A DNA stretch of 5,285 nt. Origin: Promethearchaeota archaeon. Its GTDB lineage: Archaea; Asgardarchaeota; Lokiarchaeia; Sigynarchaeales; SOKP01. Below, in pieces: positions 1 to 5,285 of this stretch; position 1 is the first letter of the stretch, and each line of letters opens with the position of its first letter. The stretch is taken from NCBI GenBank assembly GCA_019057975.1, contig JAHLWJ010000325.1, forward strand, positions 1-5,285. The letters run 5' to 3'. The notes beneath the pieces were generated by a model. It was not told where the DNA came from. It made no database searches and was given only the letters and a program-made list of their open reading frames with translations. Made by a program: the position numbers and the translations under genes.

Positions 1-170
1 ATGAATTGACGCGCTAAATAGTCAATCGGAATAAAATGCAAATTGTTTATTGGCAACTCTGAAGGATGCTCAGTAATAAAATCAAATATAGCGAGCAGTG
101 TGGCATATTTATATGAAGTGGTTTTCCGCCCGTACTCAAGAATATTATTAATATCGCGAATTAAGGTCAT
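1..170 (-). CDS. Partial HNH-endonuclease-like protein, N-terminus only
   Basis: Reading the minus strand from the ATG at 170-168 gives 56 uninterrupted codons that run off the left edge, so the 3' end is missing. The peptide starts MTLIRDINNILEYGRKTTSY, continues KYATLLAIFDFITEHPSELP, and reaches a segment ending in IDYLARQF. The pattern of a helix, then a 'K-x-SYKxAxLxAIxD' helix, then 'I-x-x-LA-x-x-F' resembles the N-terminal part of proteins usually annotated as HNH endonucleases, in which the HNH motif lies further on. That motif is not in the window, so the family call rests on memory of the pattern only. An in-frame TAA lies 18-16 bases upstream of the ATG, so no longer start is possible except a non-standard codon. 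A GGAAG sits about 18 bases upstream, farther than usual for a ribosome binding site. The segment is 35% GC (59 of 170), higher than the intergenic DNA beside it. It is transcribed away from the McrBC operon and may be an independent nuclease or part of the same defence locus. Confidence 0.6.
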   Translation of the reverse strand, partial: MTLIRDINNILEYGRKTTSYKYATLLAIFDFITEHPSELPINNLHFIPIDYLARQF

Positions 171-298
171 CGTTATAAATAGAATTTACTTCCAAATAAA
201 TAAAATTTCAGTTTAAAATAAAGAATATCTATTTTTGTTAAGATTTTTTTAATTAATACAAAATGAAATTAAAAATCCTGTTTTTTAATCAGAATATC

Positions 299-323
299 AA
301 TACTTTTATGGTATTAAAGTATT
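299..323. repeat. Imperfect inverted repeat, possible operator
   Basis: The arms 299-309 and 313-323 pair at 10 of 11 positions: AATACTTT faces AAAGTATT with no mismatch, followed by one T-T mismatch and two more pairs around a GGT centre. It lies midway between the two divergent genes, where an operator controlling one or both would be expected. The arms are almost all A and T, so a repeat of this quality could occur by chance here. No regulator gene is visible in the window. Confidence 0.25.
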
Positions 324-459
324 CCTAAATCAAATTTCTATCACTCTATTCTGTTTTGAGTTGGTATGTGAATATATAAAATAAGAAATTGCGTATAATT
401 AAATCTTTTTATTCTAAAAACATCTGATTACTTAAGTTTTTTAAAGGAGACTATTGATA

Positions 460-489
460 TTTATATGTTAAAAGATGAATATTTATAAT
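460..489 (+). promoter_or_regulatory. Candidate promoter for the mcrBC operon
   Basis: A perfect bacterial -10 hexamer, TATAAT, lies at 484-489, with TTTATA (4 of 6 matches to TTGACA) at 460-465 and an 18-base spacer. Transcription would begin near 496-497, leaving a leader of about 40 bases that includes the mcrB ribosome binding site. If the source is an archaeon, the ATTTATATG at 459-467 would instead read as a TATA box, predicting a start at nearly the same place. The local AT content makes chance matches likely. Confidence 0.35.
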
Positions 490-520
490 CAACATTGATT
501 AACATTCTTGAAAAAAATTT

Positions 521-526
521 AGGGTG
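521..526 (+). promoter_or_regulatory. Ribosome binding site of mcrB
   Basis: AGGGTG matches part of the Shine-Dalgarno consensus and ends 10 bases before the ATG at 537. It is the only G-rich stretch in the 70 bases before the start, and it supports this ATG over later in-frame ones. Confidence 0.5.
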
Positions 527-536
527 CTAAATTAAA

Positions 537-3500
537 ATGAGTAGAGAGGAACCCAATTATATTATTTATGCTTTATCAGATGATAAGGAAAAATATAAGG
601 GATGGAATGATTGGCTTGAAAATTATTTTAAAAATGAATTGCAAAATAAATTACAATGGATTTTTATTTATTCTCAAAATAAAAATGTTAAAAAATCAAT
701 CCTGCTTACATATGATCGTCAAATAAGAGGAGAATTAGAAATAGATGGTTATGCTTCATATGATCATCAAATTGTTTCAAATTATTGCGTAGAAAGAGAA
801 ATTGATCTGTCAAGAAGGGGAACAAGGCCAAAAGGATATCTTGTAAAAAAGATAAAAATATTTAAAGATAAGGATGAGTTAAAATATGAAAATTTTCCAG
901 AAATTAATTGGCAACAAATAAATTGGGGCGCTATTGATATAGAACCACATTTAGAGAAAATATATCGCATAGTTGATAAAGATTTTATATATGAAGTAAA
1001 TAAAGAGGAAGAAAATAGGAATCAAAAAATTATCGGATTTGTTGTTAAGGTCGGTTGGTCTAATAATGGGTGGACTGGTTTCGATGAAGAGCTATTTAAA
1101 GAAGAATCGGAACGTCCTGATCATCGATATGTGAAATCACTTGGTTTTGGACACGAATCCTGGAATTTTTATGAAGATTTTAATAAAGAATGGTATTATG
1201 CTCAAGTTCAATTACACGTAACCCCAAAAAAACCAATGTACAATGGGGTAGTTTTATTCATATCTAAAAATCCTAAAAACGAAAAGATGTTTTTTACAGG
1301 AATATATGGATATGCTAAATTTGGAATCTTTAGAACTGATAAATCTGTTATTGAATTATTACCTGAAAATTACAAAAAAAATATTGATAATATGATTAAA
1401 GAACTTGAAACAGACGAACCAAAAAGAGCATTAGATCTGAAGAATTTAAAAAATGGAGATCCTTATATAAGTAATTTTCAAGGTTTAAAAGAGTTTTCTA
1501 CAATATTTGCTTCAGAAGCATATATAGAAGTCTTTCTTGAAGATTTTGGGATTTTAAGATTTGGATCCGCACCTTTTTTTTATATTAGTATAGAAGATAA
1601 ATGTAAACCTTTTTTAGCTTTGAATTTATTAGAGAAGGCAAAAGAGAGTCATATAGAGTTAATGAAAAACCTAAAAGCAAGAAGTAAAAAAGAAACTATT
1701 CAAACTATTATAAATAAAATTGATTTAATTATTAATACTCATTTTAGAAATTATTGGCAAATAGCTCCTGGTTCAAGGGCTGAGTTGTGGGATCTTGCTA
1801 AGGAAACAAACATAATTGGTATTAGATATAAAAACATATCACATCGATTAAGAGAAAATTTATTTAAATTTAAAGATATTGAAGAATTTAAAGTAGCTTT
1901 TGAAAAATTATATGAAAAATCTGAAAATAAAATAGATTTTGAAGAAATCGACAGTGCTTATAAAAGAACACCTGCTGCGAAAGCATTTACAAGATTTATT
2001 AATGAAGTAAAGGAAGGTGACATAATAGTAGCAAATCAAGGACAAACTCTAATAAAAGGAATTGGTATAATAAAATCAAAAAAAATAGAATATATGGAAA
2101 AATGTAAGTTTCCAATTTACAGACCTGTAAAATGGATAAAAAAGGATATTAATGTTCCAATTCATGATGAACTAAAGTCAAAATTTGGAACTACAATCAA
2201 CCCATTAACAAAAGAGGAATTTGATAAACTAGGGTTATCAATAACCTTACCAGCGAATAAAAAAAGTGAAATGAGTGATCTTCAAAAAAAAATTAATAAA
2301 ATCTTAGGTTATAAGAAGCAATTAATTCTGTATGGCCCTCCTGGGACAGGTAAAACATTTATAGCTAGGACATTTAGTAAATTTCAAAATACAAATGATA
2401 AATATATTTTAAAAAAGGGAATAAGGATTCCAAATCAGAAATACTTTTGGTGGATAATTAATCCTATAAATTGGTCTGTTGTTACTGACAGTATTACAAA
2501 AAATATTCCCGCAAAACTTACTTATAAGCCTCGAGTTAAATCGGCTCGTGCATTTAAGGAAATTAATAAAGGTGACATCCTTTTTATTTATCAAACCAAC
2601 CCAGTAATGCGCATATGTGCGATTGGTCAAATTTTAAAAAAGATAGATGCTGATAATTGCTTATTACATATTATTGGACAAATTAAAGGACCATCGTTCT
2701 CAGAAATGAGTGCTCATCCGAATATCCAAAATTCAAGTATCATCCAACAAAACGCTCAAGGATCATTTTTAAAATTTGAAAAAACCTATGTACAAAGTCT
2801 ATTAGAACTGTTTGATTTTGATAAACTAAAAGATTTTGAAATTTTTATAGAGTATGAGAGCGTAATTGAACTTAAACAATATATAACCTTTCATCAATCC
2901 TATTCCTATGAAGAATTTATTGAAGGCTTAAGACCAGTTTTAGATAATGAAGAACCTGGGAAGATAATGTTCACTATTCAAGAGGGAACGTTTAAGAAAG
3001 CCTGCAGAGATGCATATAACATGCTTATGCACCATTGCAAATTAAATACTCATTGGCAAGAAGATGAAGATATACCTCAATTAACTGAAGAAAAAAAGAT
3101 TTTAGTATTGGATGCCTTAAAATCTAATAACTATCCTAAACTTTTTCTAGTAATTGATGAGATAAATAGAGGAGATATTTCAAGAATTTTTGGGGAATTA
3201 ATTACTTTATTAGAAGCGAATAAACGATTATTTTCTAAAGAGGAAATCATTGAAAAATTAGTATATTCAAAAAAAACTTTTGGAGTCCCTCCTAATCTTT
3301 ATATAATTGGAACTCTAAATACTGCAGATAGAAGTATTGCGCTTATTGATATTGCCTTAAGACGAAGATTTGGTTTTATTGAAATGATGCCAGATTATCA
3401 GGTCTTAACTGATTATTTATTATCTGAAAAAGGACTTGATAAAGAAGTAAATATACTAAGAGAATTGACCATAAAAACTCTAAAAAAAATTAATAAGAGA

Positions 3501-3773
3501 ATTATTAAGAATTATGATAGGGATCATCAAATAGGTCATAGCTATTTCATGAGCCTTAGTGATGTAAAGAAAATCACTCAATCAAAAGATCTTTTAAATA
3601 CAATCTGGATAACTGAAATTATTCCGCTACTTAGAGAATATTTCTATGATAATCCAAAAAAACTCAAAAAGGTCCTAAATAAAGTGAATGTAGATAGTAT
3701 TGAAAGCATGGATATTCTAGAGTTTTTAAAAGAAATTATTGAGGAGAAAACAGAAGAACCAGAAGAGGAATAA
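537..3773 (+). CDS. mcrB: McrB-like AAA+ motor with an EVE-like insertion
   Basis: This is the motor and recognition subunit of an McrBC-type modification-dependent restriction system; in the family it forms a GTP-driven cytoplasmic ring that activates McrC. AAA+ motifs seen: Walker A GPPGTGKT (600-607), the McrB-typical FHQSYSYEEFIEGLRP (785-800), Walker B LFLVIDEINRGD (869-880), the signature LNTADRS (927-933), arginines LRRRF (941-945) and GHSYFM (1000-1005). The NTAD signature favours GTP use, which is inferred. Between Walker A and FHQSYSY lie about 177 residues. Of these, 635-760 read as an inserted EVE/PUA-like domain (YFWWIINPINW; KGDILFIYQTNP; ICAIGQIL). A second PUA/EVE-like domain precedes the motor at about 405-535 (YWQIAPGSRAELWDLA; EGDIIVANQGQTLIKGIGII; YRPVKWI). 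Residues 38-145 are beta-rich and may be a third; 140-262 form a tryptophan-rich segment I cannot name; 355-402 are helical. At 1078 residues it is more than twice E. coli McrB (about 460). The start is ATG at 537 with a plausible ribosome binding site. The acidic tail abuts mcrC, confirming the operon. The McrB call is firm; the modification it recognises is unknown. Confidence 0.93.
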   Translation: MSREEPNYIIYALSDDKEKYKGWNDWLENYFKNELQNKLQWIFIYSQNKNVKKSILLTYDRQIRGELEIDGYASYDHQIVSNYCVEREIDLSRRGTRPKGYLVKKIKIFKDKDELKYENFPEINWQQINWGAIDIEPHLEKIYRIVDKDFIYEVNKEEENRNQKIIGFVVKVGWSNNGWTGFDEELFKEESERPDHRYVKSLGFGHESWNFYEDFNKEWYYAQVQLHVTPKKPMYNGVVLFISKNPKNEKMFFTGIYGYAKFGIFRTDKSVIELLPENYKKNIDNMIKELETDEPKRALDLKNLKNGDPYISNFQGLKEFSTIFASEAYIEVFLEDFGILRFGSAPFFYISIEDKCKPFLALNLLEKAKESHIELMKNLKARSKKETIQTIINKIDLIINTHFRNYWQIAPGSRAELWDLAKETNIIGIRYKNISHRLRENLFKFKDIEEFKVAFEKLYEKSENKIDFEEIDSAYKRTPAAKAFTRFINEVKEGDIIVANQGQTLIKGIGIIKSKKIEYMEKCKFPIYRPVKWIKKDINVPIHDELKSKFGTTINPLTKEEFDKLGLSITLPANKKSEMSDLQKKINKILGYKKQLILYGPPGTGKTFIARTFSKFQNTNDKYILKKGIRIPNQKYFWWIINPINWSVVTDSITKNIPAKLTYKPRVKSARAFKEINKGDILFIYQTNPVMRICAIGQILKKIDADNCLLHIIGQIKGPSFSEMSAHPNIQNSSIIQQNAQGSFLKFEKTYVQSLLELFDFDKLKDFEIFIEYESVIELKQYITFHQSYSYEEFIEGLRPVLDNEEPGKIMFTIQEGTFKKACRDAYNMLMHHCKLNTHWQEDEDIPQLTEEKKILVLDALKSNNYPKLFLVIDEINRGDISRIFGELITLLEANKRLFSKEEIIEKLVYSKKTFGVPPNLYIIGTLNTADRSIALIDIALRRRFGFIEMMPDYQVLTDYLLSEKGLDKEVNILRELTIKTLKKINKRIIKNYDRDHQIGHSYFMSLSDVKKITQSKDLLNTIWITEIIPLLREYFYDNPKKLKKVLNKVNVDSIESMDILEFLKEIIEEKTEEPEEE
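1749..2141 (+). other. PUA/EVE-like domain in front of the motor
   Basis: Residues about 405-535 of the McrB-like protein. The opening YWQIAPGSRAELWDLA followed by IIGIRY, then EGDIIVANQGQTLIKGIGII and finally YRPVKWI, is the order seen in EVE-like domains that precede many McrB AAA+ modules: an aromatic strand with 'I-x-PG', a central 'GD-I-hydrophobic' strand, a 'G-I-G-x-I' strand and a closing 'PV-x-W'. Such domains bind modified bases in related proteins. The boundaries are approximate and set by motif position only. Confidence 0.65.
2400..2816 (+). other. EVE-like domain inserted in the AAA+ core
   Basis: Residues about 622-760 of the McrB-like protein. The segment interrupts the AAA+ fold 15 residues after Walker A and ends about 25 residues before the FHQSYSYEEF motif that normally follows closely. 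It opens with YFWWIINPINW, has KGDILFIYQTNP in the middle and then ICAIGQIL, the usual order of EVE-domain strands. The reading frame stays open and both halves of the AAA+ domain retain their motifs, so this is a domain insertion and not a broken gene. Confidence 0.7.
3764..3769 (+). promoter_or_regulatory. Ribosome binding site of mcrC inside the mcrB end
   Basis: AGAGGA ends six bases before the TTG at 3776. It lies within the last Glu codons of mcrB (GAA GAG GAA TAA), so the acidic tail of the upstream protein also supplies the Shine-Dalgarno signal. Its spacing decides the TTG start: the next in-frame ATG is more than 110 codons later. Confidence 0.65.
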
Positions 3774-3775
3774 GG

Positions 3776-5140
3776 TTGAATATTAACCTAACTTTTTTAG
3801 AATTCCAACATATAAGATTTGAAACAATAATAAAAAAAGGTACAAAGGAGTATTTTGATAAAGAAAAGGGGAAAATATTCATAAAAGAAAGAACCATTAG
3901 AGAATTAGAACAAATTAATAAAGAAAAGGATAAAACATTCGTAAAAATTCTTCGAGATGAAATAATTTTTCAAAATTATATAGGCAAATTAAAAGCTGGT
4001 AAATTTAATATTGAAATCCTCCCAAAATATTTAGCACCTAAAGATATAAAGAAGATTAAATATCAAGACTCTGAATTTTTTAGAAACCAAAAAGAGAAGT
4101 TCACTAAAAATATACTTTATATGTTAAGCTGGACACCAAATCTTAGTTTTATTGATATTACTGATTTAAAAATGGAATATATTGAAGGTTTTTATGAGAG
4201 TATTATTCGGATTTTCGCCAGAAGCCTTCTTAGGTTATTAAAAATAAAAAAAAACAAAAATTATTTGAGACAACAAGATGAGCTGAAATTTATAAGAGAA
4301 AAAATTGACATACCTAAATTTTGTAGAAATCCTGCTAAAATTCATATTCTCCCGTGTATTTTTCATGAAAGAACTTTTAACACATTAATCAATAAGACTC
4401 TAAAATATGTAACATTTCTAATGTTAAAGTTAATAGAAAATGATGAAAATTATCGATTATTAAAAAAAATACAATCCCATCTGTTTTTTGTAGATTTCGA
4501 GAAAATTAATCTTTCAAAAATAAGAGATATAAGATTTAATAGATTGAATGAAGAATTCAAACCATTTATTAAATTTTGCGAGATGTTCTTAAAAAATTAT
4601 ACAATATCCTTTAGTGGTACTAAGATTGAGACATTCTCTTTATTAATATCTATGGAAAAACTATTTGAACATTTCATTGGTAATTTTATAAAGAAATATT
4701 ATAAAGAACTTTTACCAATTAGCGTGAAAAAAAAACCAAAGCTTCAATATATCTTTGGACATTTAATACATAAAGAAACTAAAAAACTCTTTAGGTTAAA
4801 ACCAGATATCTCTATTGAAAAAGGACATAATGCGATCATTGATACAAAATATAAACTCCTCAAAAAGCCTAAAGGAGATGAATATAAAAATTTTGATGTA
4901 AAACAAAGCGACCTTTATCAAATGTATGCCTATTGTAAGGAATTCAACGCTAAAAAATGTATATTATTGTATCCCGAAAATTATGAAGGACCTGTTGATT
5001 CTGTTAACTGGAAACTTGGTAAAGATAAAAATATCGATTTATATATTCGTACCATTTCGTTAAATTTTGAATTTACATCGAAAAATGGTATTAGTAAATT
5101 TAAGAATGAATTGAGAGAAGTATTACAAGTTCTCAATTAA
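3776..5140 (+). CDS. mcrC: McrC-like PD-(D/E)xK nuclease subunit
   Basis: This is the nuclease subunit that the McrB ring recruits to cut modified DNA. The N-terminal half shows the McrC-typical IEILPK motif (79-84), which in the family belongs to the region contacting McrB and stimulating its nucleotide hydrolysis. The middle has FHERTFNTLINKTLKYV (196-212), a motif common in McrC proteins. The C-terminal domain carries a complete PD-(D/E)xK site: LFE with E298, KPDI with D344, DTKYK with D356 and K358, then QSDLYQMYAY (377-386). All catalytic positions are present, so the enzyme should be active. At 454 residues it is about 100 longer than E. coli McrC (about 350). It begins with TTG two bases after the mcrB stop, has a well-spaced AGAGGA, and has no in-frame ATG until about codon 115, after the IEILPK motif, so the TTG start is well supported. 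Translation is probably coupled to mcrB. The McrC assignment is confident; the DNA target is not deducible. Confidence 0.93.
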   Translation: MNINLTFLEFQHIRFETIIKKGTKEYFDKEKGKIFIKERTIRELEQINKEKDKTFVKILRDEIIFQNYIGKLKAGKFNIEILPKYLAPKDIKKIKYQDSEFFRNQKEKFTKNILYMLSWTPNLSFIDITDLKMEYIEGFYESIIRIFARSLLRLLKIKKNKNYLRQQDELKFIREKIDIPKFCRNPAKIHILPCIFHERTFNTLINKTLKYVTFLMLKLIENDENYRLLKKIQSHLFFVDFEKINLSKIRDIRFNRLNEEFKPFIKFCEMFLKNYTISFSGTKIETFSLLISMEKLFEHFIGNFIKKYYKELLPISVKKKPKLQYIFGHLIHKETKKLFRLKPDISIEKGHNAIIDTKYKLLKKPKGDEYKNFDVKQSDLYQMYAYCKEFNAKKCILLYPENYEGPVDSVNWKLGKDKNIDLYIRTISLNFEFTSKNGISKFKNELREVLQVLN

Positions 5141-5285
5141 TTTGGAATTGTTAATTAACCCATATATAATACTTCTAATTTCGGTGAAAGAGTCATTTTT
5201 CTCCCCTGTATCCTCGTTCATATAGAGTTAACGATTTATCTCAATCATTATAGATTTTACACGTTTTTCGCGGTGAAGGAATTTT
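5141..5285. other. Downstream region, no convincing gene
   Basis: These 145 bases follow the mcrC stop. No strong terminator is visible: the best candidate is a weak stem (TTTC at 5179-5182 with GAAA at 5186-5189) followed by a short T-run at 5196-5200. From about 5180 on, G and C rise (31 of 80 bases in 5201-5280), unlike the operon. AAGGA at 5276-5280 looks like a Shine-Dalgarno site and is followed by ATTTT at the edge, so a plus-strand gene may start just beyond the window. TTAACG (5228-5233) and TATAGA (5249-5254) are a poor promoter pair with only a 15-base spacer. Confidence 0.5.

Larger units (their letters stand above)
171..536. other. Divergent AT-rich intergenic region
   Basis: These 366 bases separate the minus-strand HNH-like gene from the McrBC operon and must hold the promoters of both. 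Sampled lines are only about 15% GC. I find no ORF of convincing length. It contains a TATAAT candidate promoter for mcrB near its right end, a second isolated TATAAT at 394-399 without a good -35 partner, and a minus-strand TTAACA at 241-236 that could be a -35 for the leftward gene but has only a poor -10 (TTTAAA at 217-212). It also holds an imperfect inverted repeat at 299-323, an all-AT 8-base inverted repeat at 268-275/282-289, and an AAAGGAGA at 443-450 that precedes no real gene. In DNA this AT-rich, several such matches are expected by chance. Confidence 0.7.

Noticed and set aside
268..289. All-AT inverted repeat with a T-run as terminator
   Set aside because: Eight A-T pairs with no G-C pair form a weak hairpin, and such repeats are expected by chance in DNA of about 15% GC. 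No gene ends here.
782..970. Minus-strand ORF of 62 codons inside mcrB
   Set aside because: It lies wholly within the well-supported mcrB frame and its peptide resembles no protein I know.
2409..2630. Minus-strand ORF of 73 codons inside mcrB
   Set aside because: It is opposite the EVE-like insert, whose plus-strand reading has clear domain motifs; the minus-strand peptide shows none.
5171..5200. Rho-independent terminator after mcrC
   Set aside because: The stem TTTC/GAAA is four pairs long with three more discontinuous pairs, and the T-run is short and offset; too weak to annotate.
5123..5221. Minus-strand ORF of 32 codons overlapping the mcrC 3' end
   Set aside because: It overlaps mcrC by 18 bases, has no ribosome binding site, has an in-frame stop just upstream, and the peptide is unrecognised. 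A 13-codon ORF nested in it (ATG after GGGGAG) is too short to support.
1..5285. CRISPR array, tRNA, rRNA or transposase
   Set aside because: No regularly spaced repeats, no cloverleaf-like segment in the intergenic DNA, and no transposase motif or terminal inverted repeats were seen on either strand.

Overview
This is an AT-rich accessory (defence-type) locus built around a two-gene McrBC-family restriction operon. Nothing identifies the species. Hand counts give about 25-37% GC in sampled lines of the large gene, about 15% in sampled intergenic lines, 35% in bases 1-170 and about 39% in 5201-5280. Shine-Dalgarno-like sites precede both main genes and one start is TTG, so the source is an AT-rich prokaryote. 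I cannot decide between bacterium and archaeon from these data.

Layout: bases 1-170 hold the first 56 codons of a minus-strand gene that runs off the left edge; it resembles the N-terminus of HNH-endonuclease-type proteins. Bases 171-536 are a very AT-rich divergent intergenic region with a promoter candidate, an imperfect inverted repeat and an unexplained Shine-Dalgarno-like site. Bases 537-3773 encode a 1078-residue McrB-like AAA+ motor. Bases 3776-5140 encode a 454-residue McrC-like PD-(D/E)xK nuclease, starting at TTG two bases after the mcrB stop. Bases 5141-5285 hold no convincing gene; they end in a Shine-Dalgarno-like sequence that may serve a gene beyond the window.

How it works, from the family: McrB assembles into a nucleotide-driven ring, recognises modified DNA through N-terminal domains and recruits McrC, whose C-terminal nuclease cuts. 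The unusual part here is the McrB. It is more than twice the length of the E. coli protein. It carries a PUA/EVE-like domain in front of the motor, a second EVE-like domain inserted inside the AAA+ core between Walker A and Walker B, and about 400 further N-terminal residues that include a tryptophan-rich segment I cannot name. This suggests a modification-dependent system with several sensing modules, one of them inside the motor. That reading is inference from sequence motifs only.
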